Assembly: GCA_024404315.1 (NCBI GenBank) | Contig: JAKSQD010000002.1 | Span: 1-64,000, forward strand | Reading direction: 5' to 3' | Source of the DNA: Oscillospiraceae bacterium | Lineage (GTDB): Bacteria > Bacillota > Clostridia > Oscillospirales > Oscillospiraceae | DNA length: 64,000 nt | In this document: one piece after another, positions 20,101-27,973 of the stretch | Position numbering within the stretch: the first letter of the stretch is position 1 | Layout: every line of letters begins with the position of its first letter | The notes under the pieces: generated by a model | Database searches by the model: none | Seen by the model: the letters and a program-made list of their open reading frames with translations, nothing else | Told to the model about the DNA's origin: nothing | Program-made: the position numbers and the translations under genes

Positions 20101-20794
20101 CAACTTCCACGTCACCAAGTCCGATGCAACCTTGACCCTGGCCGTGGACGGACAAGCCGGCTGTGAGACCTACCTCTGGATGCCCGGCCTCCGGTATAAG
20201 GGCGGCGGCGGGGAATCCGCCATCCTGGTTTCCGACGGGCAGATGTCCAAAAAGGGCAAGCTCTACCAGTCCACCAGCCTCTATGGGTTTGAGCGGGCGG
20301 GTACAACCTGGAACGTTGGCTACCACGAACGCCCCTTGAACACCATCACCCTCACCTTCGATAACCCAGGCCAGTACCAGGCGGATGACCTCCAGGTGCT
20401 TTGCCTGCCCATGGCGCAGTATACCGACCAGGTCAATCAACTGGGTCAGGTCGTCCTGGAGAACGTGGAAGAAACCCTCAACGGCGGCCTCACCGGTCAA
20501 ATCAAGGTGAAGGATACCCGTTTGCTGGCGCTGGCCGTCCCCTATTCCAACGGCTGGACGCTCACCCTCAACGGACAGCCCGCCGAGCTGTTCCAGGTGA
20601 ACGGCATGTATCTGGGTACGGTCTTGAAGCCCGGAAGCTACAACGTGGAGCTGACCTACCACGCCCCCGGCGTGATTCCCGGAGCGGCTGTCACCGGCGT
20701 TTCCCTGGTGGGTCTGCTGGCCTACGCCATTTTCTATCAGCTGCGGAAGAGCAGCGAGAGACAGGCGCAGTCGGAACAGCAGGCTTCCAATTGA
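17099..20794 (+). CDS. Acyltransferase-3-like/YfhO fusion membrane protein
   Basis: A 1231-aa membrane protein starting at GTG 17099, overlapping the tagD stop. Residues about 1-330 form some ten membrane segments resembling acyltransferase family 3 proteins (sugar O-acyltransferases), but lack a clear catalytic His, so this part is a weaker call. From about residue 350 the protein is YfhO-like: membrane segments, the acidic DGEDLY motif after the first helix, many further helices, then an extracytoplasmic beta-rich region and one last membrane segment near residue 1200. YfhO proteins of Bacillus and Listeria are GT-C enzymes that move sugars from undecaprenyl phosphate to teichoic acids. The fusion would join O-acylation and glycosylation outside the membrane. 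Confidence 0.78.
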   Translation: MSRPIDRTLRRIPNLFPFLLILISLGLLPSSHHALNAVRALSTVLVTPVLLPLSGFLSQKLASGGKRLFRLSIGMMVLYGGMSVLTFWARAAGRGKSFSILTGMGACWFFLVAAECHVGAWLLEWVSQRNHWKKRFVFAVLVALSVVSGYLPLYRNVFCFGRLTLCLPLFLMGRWMDPYALLSYLKEKWVKPLGCAVLLAVLALCWFQTDLVLTLSKVLLGASAYRAPAVWGYPALGGLVRLVQLAGGAALTLFFLSLSPNRKIPVLSYLGRRFYVGYFFHAPILYLLNAWMNSDTLAVDLLRMVLIVVLPLAACTALFQYPVRRFAMSITALLVDGDDHCREGHPSPAFWFYCLGFGLLVSMYASVLVAKGKTFIWQPDGEDLYVTIMYYTRDYILNVFKTLFTTGRFVLPQYDFSIGQGAGILSVLHLNPLFLLAMFFPHSALEQVYGFYALGQLFLAGLAFRYFASYLGIKRRLPVWLGALTYAFSGFCIFTAAKHIYFITYMVVGLPLLLAGCERWLQKRKWGLFVVTVVFLFLGGYYYTWMDSLLMAIYLVVVEIHRYRPNLKKILVDCFQLLGLYLWGMGLSMVFFLPAISNLFSSSRAPTAEGEGLSLFVPLSFARKILHALFCVVPDAPSWTRLGFIGLMLVALVVLFLRLRNREWAPLRILAILLFLFLFLPVMGSLFNGLGYSTNRWNYGIALLNAVIFAVLFPHLTRLSRVERWVSTALAVAYCVFELKMDNNQLNQLTVVMVLGCVAVVWLANYLPNQKYAESLLALVTVFALMVNTGYYFRAYRGQNAEAYVSKGKAAAKYTTSSEAITTGLEDSLYRVELHSNRRNSFCLTGGNGTSTYWSVLDSTQVNYYLDFELDTVRQVYSLWGLDERADLCAVAAVKYYATQNEAQVPYGFTEYRMDETTGLTIYQNQFALPFGYTYTSYISREDYDDLEPIQRQQALLQGAVVESKNEATVSKSLDQIYPSLTERKVSWRIVQSDGMEIDGTNFHVTKSDATLTLAVDGQAGCETYLWMPGLRYKGGGGESAILVSDGQMSKKGKLYQSTSLYGFERAGTTWNVGYHERPLNTITLTFDNPGQYQADDLQVLCLPMAQYTDQVNQLGQVVLENVEETLNGGLTGQIKVKDTRLLALAVPYSNGWTLTLNGQPAELFQVNGMYLGTVLKPGSYNVELTYHAPGVIPGAAVTGVSLVGLLAYAIFYQLRKSSERQAQSEQQASN

Positions 20795-20918
20795 TTCCAT
20801 GCCAAATCTGGAGCGAGAAGGGAGAGCCTTTGCCCTTCCGCTCCGGTGCTTGGAATGTCAGAAACCTTCTTTTTGCCGCCTTTTTGCGGTGTCTGTTTTA
20901 CAAGAATTGATCCAAAAT

Positions 20919-20943
20919 CAGGAGCGGCTGTGTGTCCGCTCCT
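20919..20943 (+). promoter_or_regulatory. Intra-operon hairpin before the aminotransferase gene
   Basis: AGGAGCGG/CCGCTCCT stem with an 8-nt loop, followed by ATGGGAGG and seven T. It directly precedes the ribosome binding site and could stall transcription or protect the mRNA end; a plain terminator role would cut the operon. Confidence 0.5.
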
Positions 20944-20958
20944 ATGGGAGGTTTTTTT

Positions 20959-22089
20959 ATGCGTATCCCTTTCAATGTCCCTCCTTCCACCGGTAAGGAA
21001 GTCGAATATATGGCACAGGCCATTCGCAACAACAAGCTTTGCGGTGATGGCCCCTTTACCCACAAGTGCCATGAATGGTTGGAACAAAAAACCGGAGCAC
21101 CCAAGGTGCTGCTCACCACCTCCGGCACCAGCGCCTTGGAGATGGCCGCTTTGCTGTGCGACGTGCAGCCCGGAGACGAGGTTATCATGCCCTCTTACAC
21201 CTTTGTTTCCACCGCAGATGCCTTTGTGCAGCGGGGAGCGAAGGTGGTTTTTGTGGACATCCGTCCCGACACCATGAACATCGACGAAACCAAGGTGGAA
21301 GCCGCTATTACCGATAAAACCACCGTCATCTGTGTGGTGCATTACGCTGGCGTGGCCTGCGAGATGGACACCATTATGGACATCGCCCGCCGCCATCACC
21401 TCAAGGTCGTGGAGGATGCCGCTCAGGGCGTTCTCAGTTGGTACAAGGGCAAGGCGCTGGGCACCATCGGTGACGTGGGCTGCTACAGCTTCCATGAGAC
21501 CAAAAACTACACCATGGGCGAAGGCGGCGCCGTGGTGGTCAACCACCCCGAGCAGATCGAACAGGCCGAAATCTATCGGGAAAAGGGAACCAACCGCAGC
21601 AAGTTCATTCGTGGCCAGATTGACAAATACACCTGGGTGGACTACGGCTCCAGTTACCTCCCCAGCGACCTGAACGCCGCTTACCTGTGGGCGCAGCTGG
21701 AGGAGGCAGACACCATCTTTGACGACCGCATGAACACCTGGAACCAGTACCGCCAGGCGCTCCAGCCCCTGGCCGATGCGGGTAAAATTGAGCTGCCCGT
21801 CATCCCCGAGGGCTGCGACCACAACGCCCATATGTTCTATATCAAGTGCAAAAACATTGAGGAGCGCTCCGCCCTCATCGCCTTCTTGAAGGAACGGGAC
21901 ATCTATTCCGCCTTCCACTATATCCCCCTCCACACCGCCCCCGCTGGCCAGAAGTTTGGCCGGTTCCACGGGGAGGATGTGTACACCACCACGGAGAGCG
22001 AACGCCTGACCCGTCTGCCCCTGTTCTACGGCCTGACCGACGAGGTGAGAGAAGAAGTGGTGGAGGCCGTCAAGGAATTTTTCGCTTAA
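20959..22089 (+). CDS. DegT/DnrJ-family sugar aminotransferase (WecE-like)
   Basis: A 376-aa PLP enzyme, the same length as E. coli WecE (RffA), which makes dTDP-4-amino-4,6-dideoxygalactose. Visible: IPFNVPPSTGKE at the start, TTSGTSALEMAALL (phosphate binding), VEDAAQG (cofactor aspartate), and the PLP lysine at 182 in SFHETKNYTMGEGG. The HETKN motif is the WecE type rather than the more general GHKNL-like motifs, so a 4-keto-6-deoxyhexose nucleotide is the likely substrate. ATG at 20959 has GGGAGG upstream; the frame extending to 20932 is not needed. The glycosyltransferase gene follows after 13 bp. Confidence 0.88.
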   Translation: MRIPFNVPPSTGKEVEYMAQAIRNNKLCGDGPFTHKCHEWLEQKTGAPKVLLTTSGTSALEMAALLCDVQPGDEVIMPSYTFVSTADAFVQRGAKVVFVDIRPDTMNIDETKVEAAITDKTTVICVVHYAGVACEMDTIMDIARRHHLKVVEDAAQGVLSWYKGKALGTIGDVGCYSFHETKNYTMGEGGAVVVNHPEQIEQAEIYREKGTNRSKFIRGQIDKYTWVDYGSSYLPSDLNAAYLWAQLEEADTIFDDRMNTWNQYRQALQPLADAGKIELPVIPEGCDHNAHMFYIKCKNIEERSALIAFLKERDIYSAFHYIPLHTAPAGQKFGRFHGEDVYTTTESERLTRLPLFYGLTDEVREEVVEAVKEFFA

Positions 22090-22102
22090 AGAGGATTCTT
22101 TT

Positions 22103-23044
22103 ATGCAGTTAATCAGTTTTATCATCCCGTGCTACGCTTCGGAAGGCTCCGTGGCGCTGGTTATGGAGGAAATCCGTCAGGTCGTGGGGCAGCGTCCCGA
22201 CTATGATTATGAAATCGTGGCGGTCAACGACTGTTCCCCGGATAACGTGATGTCCGTCCTGCGGCAAGAGGCCGCCAAAGACCCCAAGGTCAAGGCCATT
22301 GACCTGGCTCGGAACGGTGGCCGCCATAACGCCCTCATCTGCGGCTGTCACTACGCCAGCGGTGATTATGTGGTCTTCATCGACGACGACCAGCAGTGCC
22401 CCACAGATCAGCTCTGGAACCTCATGGCTCCCCTCACCGAGGGCAATTATGATGTTTCCATCGCCAAATACCCCAAGAAAACCCAATCCGGCCTGAAAAA
22501 CTTCGGCTCTCAGGTCAATGACGCTGTGGCAAACTGGCTGCTGGGCAAGAGCAAGGACCTCAAGTTCTCCAACTTCTCCGTGATGAAGAAGTTCGTCAAG
22601 GAGGAGGTCATCCGCTACACCAACCCCTATCCCTACCTCTCCGGCCTGATGCTCCGGGCGACCAGCCGTGTCACCAATGTGGTCATGGAAGAGCGGGAAC
22701 GTACCATCGGCGTGGGACATTACAACTTCCGCAAGTCCTTTGCTCTGTGGATGAACAGCTTCACTACCTTCTCGGTCAAGCCCTTGCAGCTTTCCACCAA
22801 GTGCGGCGTGGTTTGCGCCGTGCTGGGTCTGCTGATGGCCTGCTATACCGTCATTCATAAGCTGATGTACCCCAATGTGGCCGCCGGTTACTCCTCCCTG
22901 ATGGCCGTGATGCTGTTTTTGGGCGGTATGATTCTCTTTGTGCTGGGTCTCATCGGTGAGTATGTGGGTCGAATCTACATCTCGTTGAACAATTCCCCCC
23001 AGTATGTCATCCGAGAGACCTTTAACATTGAGGATGGGCGCTAA
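22103..23044 (+). CDS. Family 2 glycosyltransferase, polyprenyl-phosphate sugar synthase type
   Basis: A 313-aa protein with an N-terminal GT-A domain (SFIIPCYASEGSVALVMEEI, VNDCSPDNV, and the metal site FIDDDQQCP near residue 96) and two C-terminal membrane helices (about 235-255 and 270-292). This is the GtrB/ArnC/CsbB layout: enzymes that move a sugar from a nucleotide to undecaprenyl phosphate at the inner face of the membrane. It sits between the aminotransferase that would make its sugar and the ligases that would modify it. ATG at 22103 follows AAAGAGG. Confidence 0.9.
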   Translation: MQLISFIIPCYASEGSVALVMEEIRQVVGQRPDYDYEIVAVNDCSPDNVMSVLRQEAAKDPKVKAIDLARNGGRHNALICGCHYASGDYVVFIDDDQQCPTDQLWNLMAPLTEGNYDVSIAKYPKKTQSGLKNFGSQVNDAVANWLLGKSKDLKFSNFSVMKKFVKEEVIRYTNPYPYLSGLMLRATSRVTNVVMEERERTIGVGHYNFRKSFALWMNSFTTFSVKPLQLSTKCGVVCAVLGLLMACYTVIHKLMYPNVAAGYSSLMAVMLFLGGMILFVLGLIGEYVGRIYISLNNSPQYVIRETFNIEDGR

Positions 23045-23082
23045 GAGGCTGTAATACAAATCCCTCCAACAAGGAGTTTGCT

Positions 23083-24267
23083 ATGAAAAAAATTCTGATT
23101 CTCGGTGCGGGCATCTATCAAGTGCCCCTTATCAAAAAAGCCAAGGAAATGGGCCTCTATACCGTCGTCACCAGCATTCCCGGCAACTATCCCGGCTTTG
23201 CTCTGGCGGACAAGGTGGTCTATGAGAACACCATTGACCTGGAAGCCGTGCTCCGTCTGGCGCAGCAGGAGCAGGTGGACGGCGTTGTCACCGCTGGCAC
23301 GGACGTTTGTATTCCTACACTGGCCTATGTCTGCGATCAGATGGGGCTGAAGGGTCTCACCCTGACCGCCGCCGAAAAAGCCCAGTCCAAGCTGCTCATG
23401 AAGCAGGCGTTTGTGGAGCACGGCGTGAATACCGCCGCCTTTGAGTATGTGGACATCCACAACGCCAACCCCGTGGAGGTGTGCCAGCGCATCGGCTACC
23501 CCGTCATGTTTAAGTCCATCGACGCTTCCGGCAGCCGTGGCATCACCAAGGCTTCCGCCCCCGAGGATATCCCCTTTGCTTACAAAGAAGTGGTGGAAAA
23601 CACCCATTCGAAGCATTATATCATCGAAAAGTTCCTCTCCGGCGAGGAATACGGTGCACAGGCGTTTGTCTATGACGGAACCATCCGCTTCATCCTGCCC
23701 CACGGTGACTATGTGTTCCAGGGCGGAACCGGCGTTCCTCTGGGTCACTTCGCTCCCTATGACATGAGCGAGGAAATCATAGAAGATAGCAAGCTTCAGC
23801 TCCAGCGAGCTGTCACCGCCCTGGGCGTGGACAATTGCGCCATCAATGCGGACTTTATGCTGGTGGACGGCAAAGCCTATGTGCTGGAAATCGGCGCACG
23901 GGCTGGTGCCACCTGCCTGGTGGAGATGACCGAGCAGTATTACGGCATCGACTATTACCGGCAGATCATCCGTTGCGCCATGGGCGAGGAGCCGGACTTC
24001 ACCCCCGGTAATGCCCAGCGTCAGCCCTGCGTGGTGATGCTCTTCCAGTCCGACAAAACCGGAACCATCCGAGCCATCGACATGGGCGACCAGAGCGCCC
24101 CCGGCGTGCTGGATGTGTCCCTGGATTACGGCGTGGGCGACACCGTGCGGAAGTTCCGCAAAGGCCCCGACCGCATCGGCCAGTGCATCGTCATCGGCCC
24201 CACCGTGGAGGCCGCCAAACAGACCTTGGACGAAGCGATGGCCAAAGTGAAGATCACCGTGGAATAA
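23083..24267 (+). CDS. ATP-grasp ligase
   Basis: A 394-aa ATP-grasp protein of the carbamoyl-phosphate-synthase-like group. An N-terminal Rossmann-like preATP-grasp fold (ILILGAGIYQVPLIKKAKEMGLYTV) is followed by the ATP-grasp core: GYPVMFKSIDASGSRGITK, IIEKFLSGEEYGAQ, and the metal-binding end INADFMLVDGKAYVLEIGARAGATC. Such enzymes join a carboxylate, through an acyl phosphate, to an amine. In this operon the likely amine is the amino sugar and the acyl donor an amino acid or small acid (inference). ATG at 23083 follows AAGGAG. Confidence 0.85.
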   Translation: MKKILILGAGIYQVPLIKKAKEMGLYTVVTSIPGNYPGFALADKVVYENTIDLEAVLRLAQQEQVDGVVTAGTDVCIPTLAYVCDQMGLKGLTLTAAEKAQSKLLMKQAFVEHGVNTAAFEYVDIHNANPVEVCQRIGYPVMFKSIDASGSRGITKASAPEDIPFAYKEVVENTHSKHYIIEKFLSGEEYGAQAFVYDGTIRFILPHGDYVFQGGTGVPLGHFAPYDMSEEIIEDSKLQLQRAVTALGVDNCAINADFMLVDGKAYVLEIGARAGATCLVEMTEQYYGIDYYRQIIRCAMGEEPDFTPGNAQRQPCVVMLFQSDKTGTIRAIDMGDQSAPGVLDVSLDYGVGDTVRKFRKGPDRIGQCIVIGPTVEAAKQTLDEAMAKVKITVE

Positions 24268-24277
24268 GGAGATTTTT

Positions 24278-25597
24278 ATGTCTTACGCAACCGATAAAAA
24301 GATGGAAAATCTGCTGATGATGCAGATGCTCACCGGCCTGGAGAAAAAGCCCCCCAAGGCAAAGGATTTCAAGCGGATTAAGGAAAAACAGGATCGTTTG
24401 GTGCATGAGCTGATGGTTCGTGCCTACGATATCCCCTTCTACCGCAAGCGCTTTGAGGCCACCAACACCACCCCCGCCGACTACAACACCGCCGCCGACC
24501 TCTACAAGTTCCCCATCCTGACCAAGGAGGAGCTGCGGGACTGGATGGACGAGGAGCTGGAGGGCAACGCCGAAAAATACAAGGATTGGCACGTCAACCC
24601 CACCAGCGGCTCCACCGGCATTCCCCTGAGAACCCTCTTCTCTCCCCGTGAAAACGCCGCTGTTCACGCCAACTGGCTGCGGGTGCTGATGATGGGCGGC
24701 TTTGTCCCCGGTGTCCACAAGAACCTCCACCGCCCCAACAGCCTCCACACCACCACCGGCGGCAAAAAGTCCCTCACCCAAAAGCTGATTGACACCCGCT
24801 GGAAGGAGATGTCCGACTCCATCAAAAACCGCATCCCCAGCGAGCAGCTTTTGAAGGAAATCAACGACTATCAGCCCTATTTCCTCTATACCCATAAAAA
24901 TGTGCTTGTCCGTGTGGCCAAATACGCCAAGGAGCATAACCTTCCCCTGTGGCAGCCCAAGCTCTACGCCCCCATCAGTGAGATGCTGGATCACCAGTCT
25001 GAGCAACTGCTGTTGGAGATGTTCGGCCCCGGCCTGCTCAACGCCTACGGCCTTTCTGAGGTTGGCTCCTGCGCCACCCGTCTGCCCGGGAGCAAGGAAT
25101 TTGTGGTCAACAATGACACCCACGTCATCAACATCTATGACGACGACGGCAAACCCGCTGATAGCGGTATGGCTGTGGTCACGCCGCTGTTTAAGACCGA
25201 CCTGCCCATCATCAACTACACCACCCGTGACCGCATGGTGACGTATCAGAAGGGCGGCCTCCGCTTCATCACCAGCCTGCTGGGTCGTATGAATGATGTG
25301 ATTCATCACAAGGACGGTTCTGTCACCGAATGGGGAAATATTGAAATTGTTGTCAATTACTCCACCAACCTGGATATTGTCCAGAGCCGTTTCATTCAGG
25401 AGAGCTATGACCTCATCCATATCCAGTTGGTCAAGGATCCCGCCTCCCAGCTCACCAATGAGGAAATCGAGGCTTGCTACACCGAGAAGTTTGCTCCCGT
25501 GCTGAACAATGAATTCCGCTTTGAATACGAGTGGATGGACGAAATCCCCGCCGACCCCAACGGCAAGCTGAGAATGATTGTCAGCAAGGTGAAGTAA
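24278..25597 (+). CDS. CapK/PaaK-like adenylate-forming enzyme
   Basis: A 439-aa member of the ANL superfamily related to CapK and phenylacetate-CoA ligase. Visible: the P-loop-like HVNPTSGSTGIPLRTLFS near residue 110, NAYGLSEVGSCATRLPG (A5 motif region) near 255, YTTRDRM (the hinge aspartate region), and a C-terminal domain ending NGKLRMIVSKVK. CapK-type genes are frequent in polysaccharide clusters and presumably activate a carboxylic acid for transfer to a sugar. The gene starts 10 bp after the ATP-grasp gene, with AAGGAG in the gap. Confidence 0.85.
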   Translation: MSYATDKKMENLLMMQMLTGLEKKPPKAKDFKRIKEKQDRLVHELMVRAYDIPFYRKRFEATNTTPADYNTAADLYKFPILTKEELRDWMDEELEGNAEKYKDWHVNPTSGSTGIPLRTLFSPRENAAVHANWLRVLMMGGFVPGVHKNLHRPNSLHTTTGGKKSLTQKLIDTRWKEMSDSIKNRIPSEQLLKEINDYQPYFLYTHKNVLVRVAKYAKEHNLPLWQPKLYAPISEMLDHQSEQLLLEMFGPGLLNAYGLSEVGSCATRLPGSKEFVVNNDTHVINIYDDDGKPADSGMAVVTPLFKTDLPIINYTTRDRMVTYQKGGLRFITSLLGRMNDVIHHKDGSVTEWGNIEIVVNYSTNLDIVQSRFIQESYDLIHIQLVKDPASQLTNEEIEACYTEKFAPVLNNEFRFEYEWMDEIPADPNGKLRMIVSKVK

Positions 25598-25616
25598 TCA
25601 ATAGGAAATCACAGCC

Positions 25617-25976
25617 ATGTTAAACAAATTTTTGGATCGAAAAAGAAACCTCTATGCCCTGGCGATTCTGGCCATCGTGTTTGAGAGTCTCTCCTCCTCC
25701 GTGCTGAAAATGAGCAAGGATTATGCCGTCTTCTCCCCCATGTATCTCTTTTGGTTCGGCGTGGCGGTGGGCATCATGGGTCTGTACGCCGTCGTGTGGC
25801 AGCTGCTGCTGGAGCGCCTGCCCCTGACCACGGCCTATATGAGAAAGGGCTTGACCTATGTGCTGATTTTTGTCTGGGCTAAGGTGCTGTTTAACGAGGT
25901 CATTACCCCCAAGCAGTACCTCGGCATGGCCATTATCATTGTTGGAATGGTGGTGAGTATGTCCGATGACCATTGA
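25617..25976 (+). CDS. Small EamA/SMR-type transporter, ArnE-like half
   Basis: A 119-aa protein with four predicted membrane helices and an SMR/EamA-type pattern (VFESLSSSVLKMSKDYAVFSPMYLFW; the final helix LGMAIIIVGMVVSM). It is paired with the next gene by an 11-bp overlap. In E. coli the ArnE/ArnF pair has the same size, arrangement and fold, and flips undecaprenyl-phosphate-aminoarabinose. Together with the GT2 gene upstream this makes a lipid-linked sugar flippase the best guess. A multidrug SMR pair is the alternative. Confidence 0.75.
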   Translation: MLNKFLDRKRNLYALAILAIVFESLSSSVLKMSKDYAVFSPMYLFWFGVAVGIMGLYAVVWQLLLERLPLTTAYMRKGLTYVLIFVWAKVLFNEVITPKQYLGMAIIIVGMVVSMSDDH

Positions 25977-26325
25977 GTTCACCCCCCTGCTGTGCTACAG
26001 CATCGCCTTTGTGGCCGTTTTTATCTCTACCGCCGGACAAATTCTGCTCAAAAAACAAGCCGATACCTCTGCCCAGAAAAAGGGCTTTTTGAGCAAGTTC
26101 CTGAATCTGCGGGTAATCGTCGCTTATGGTTCCCTCTTTCTGTCCCTGGCGCTGAATCAGATTGCCCTCAAGCAGGTTCCCGTCTCCGTTCTGCCCTGTA
26201 TTACATCCACCAGCTTTATCTGGATTTTCCTCTTTGGGTTCCTCATCCTCAAGGAGAAGCCCACCAAAAAGAAGCTCATCGGCGTGGCGCTGATTTTGCT
26301 GGGCAACGCCGTTTCCCGTCTGTAA
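25966..26325 (+). CDS. Small EamA/SMR-type transporter, ArnF-like half
   Basis: A 119-aa protein with four membrane helices: AFVAVFISTAGQILLKKQAD (the GQ-LLKK start is typical of this group), YGSLFLSLALNQIALKQVPVS, SFIWIFLFGFLILKE, and a closing helix LIGVALILLGNAVS. It starts inside the end of the preceding gene and presumably forms a heterodimer with that product. It closes the glycan-related part of the operon. Confidence 0.75.
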   Translation: MTIEFTPLLCYSIAFVAVFISTAGQILLKKQADTSAQKKGFLSKFLNLRVIVAYGSLFLSLALNQIALKQVPVSVLPCITSTSFIWIFLFGFLILKEKPTKKKLIGVALILLGNAVSRL

Positions 26326-26340
26326 GAGGGAGGAATTGTT

Positions 26341-26694
26341 GTGTTTTTTCCCATGTTTGAACTACTGTTTCCTGTTTTCTTTCTCTTTGTGATGGGCTTG
26401 ATGGCCGCCGTTGTCATCCGTGGCCTCAAGGAGTGGAATCATAACAACCATTCCCCCCGGCTGGAGGTGGAAGCACAGGTCGTGACCAAGCGGGTCAACA
26501 CCACCCACCACCACGATGCCAGCAACATGGCGATGTCCCACACCGATACCGTCTATTATGTCACCTTTCAGGTGAAGAGCGGCGACCGAATGGAGCTCCA
26601 TGTTCCCGGCTCGGAATATGGAATGCTCGTGGAGGGCGACCGGGGAACCCTCTCCTTCCAGGGAACCCGCTATCTGGGGTTTGAGCGGTATTGA
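26341..26694 (+). CDS. DUF2500-family membrane protein
   Basis: A 117-aa protein with one N-terminal membrane helix (residues about 4-27). The body matches DUF2500 closely: NNHSPRLEVEAQVVTKR, a His-rich TTHHHD, TVYYVTFQVKSGDRMELHVPGSEYG, and the end GTLSFQGTRYLGFER. The function of the family is unknown. The start is GTG at 26341, eight bases after AGAGGGAGG. It begins 15 bp after the flippase gene, so it may belong to the same transcript by position only. Confidence 0.85.
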   Translation: MFFPMFELLFPVFFLFVMGLMAAVVIRGLKEWNHNNHSPRLEVEAQVVTKRVNTTHHHDASNMAMSHTDTVYYVTFQVKSGDRMELHVPGSEYGMLVEGDRGTLSFQGTRYLGFERY

Positions 26695-26804
26695 GAAACC
26701 TTGCGCCGAACGACAAATTTTTTCCCTCTAACCCTGTAAATCTTCTGTTGTTTTCCGTCTCTATCATTGAAGCACCCAGTTCCACACAGAAAGGAAGGAT
26801 GACC

Positions 26805-27851
26805 ATGAAACAGATTCGAAAACTCACCGCACACTTGCTGGCGGCGCTGCTCTGCGTGAGTATGCTGACCGGCTGCGGCGGCTCTGGCATTGGTGCCAAC
26901 AAGGAACAGGCCGCAACTGGTGGCGCTTATGAGCAACCGGCGGCGATGCCCGAGGAAGAGATTGCTGACTTTGATACAGAGTGGGAGGAAAGCAAGCCGG
27001 GCGAAATGGATTTGGGCGACATCACCGAGGATTCTGCCACCGGAGCCTCTGGGGAAAGCGTCTATGACCGAACCGATGTGAAACTCATCCGCAACGCCAG
27101 TCTGACCGTAGAAGCGCTCGACTTTGACGCAGCCTGCGTCGCCTTGGAAGCGCTGGTCAGTCAATGCGGCGGCTACCTGGAGGACACCAACGTCTTTCAG
27201 GGCAGCTATGGCAGCACCTACCGCAGCGCAAACTATACCGTCCGTGTCCCGGCGGAGCAGTATGACAGCTTCCTCAAGGGCGTGGATCACGGCGAGCTCT
27301 TCCATGTGTCGGAGAAGAGCGAGTCCACCCAGGACGTGGGCAACGAATACGCCGACACCGAAACCCGCCTCCAAACCATGAAGAACAAGCTCAAGCGGCT
27401 CAATGAGCTGCTGGCTAAGGCCAAGAACATGGAGGATATCATCACCATTGAAAGCGCCATTGCCGACACCGAAGCCAGCATAGAGAAGTACAGCGCCAAG
27501 CTCACTCGCTATGACCGGCTGATTGGTTACGCTACCATCCGGGTGTTCGTTGAGCAGGTTCGCAGCCTCACCGAGACCGAAGCGGATCCATTCCTCCAGC
27601 GGCTGGGCAGCTCCTTTGTGGAGGGAGCCAGAAGCTTTGTCAAGCTGGCGCAGGATCTGGCCATTTGGCTGGCCGGAAATATCCTGCTGCTGCTGGTGCT
27701 GGTCATTCTGCTGCTGGCCCTGATGCGTCTGCTCTCCAGAGCGCAGACTCGCCCCGCTTCCCTCGAAACGGGAACAAAAAAGAAGCCCTTCTCCCAGAAA
27801 AAGGAGAAAAAGACTTCTGAACCGGCTGAAAATCAAGAAAAGAACCAATAA
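26805..27851 (+). CDS. DUF4349-type lipoprotein
   Basis: A 348-aa lipoprotein. A signal peptide ends in the lipobox LTGC (Cys near residue 25), followed by an acidic linker. The DUF4349 part covers about 85-280 with VKLIRNASLTVEALDFDAACVALEALVSQCGGYLED at its start, and a coiled-coil stretch (NKLKRLNELLAKAKNMEDIITIESAI). A membrane helix (about 285-310) and a basic, Lys-rich tail end the protein. A lipid anchor plus a C-terminal helix is the usual DUF4349 layout; its function is unknown. ATG at 26805 follows AAAGGAAGG. A strong hairpin ends the transcript. Confidence 0.85.
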   Translation: MKQIRKLTAHLLAALLCVSMLTGCGGSGIGANKEQAATGGAYEQPAAMPEEEIADFDTEWEESKPGEMDLGDITEDSATGASGESVYDRTDVKLIRNASLTVEALDFDAACVALEALVSQCGGYLEDTNVFQGSYGSTYRSANYTVRVPAEQYDSFLKGVDHGELFHVSEKSESTQDVGNEYADTETRLQTMKNKLKRLNELLAKAKNMEDIITIESAIADTEASIEKYSAKLTRYDRLIGYATIRVFVEQVRSLTETEADPFLQRLGSSFVEGARSFVKLAQDLAIWLAGNILLLLVLVILLLALMRLLSRAQTRPASLETGTKKKPFSQKKEKKTSEPAENQEKNQ

Positions 27852-27880
27852 ACTGGGCAACAAACACCAGTCAAACAGAA

Positions 27881-27920
27881 AAAATCCTCGGATGACAAAA
27901 CGCCGTCCGAGGATTTTTAT
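27881..27920. terminator. Bidirectional terminator
   Basis: Perfect 12-bp stem AAAATCCTCGGA/TCCGAGGATTTT with T-rich flanks on both strands. It serves the plus-strand lipoprotein gene and the converging SecB-like gene. Confidence 0.9.
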
Positions 27921-27973
27921 CTTTGTCGGGATGATTGCTCTTTCTCAGCGAGGCGGGAACCGTTTGCGTTTCC

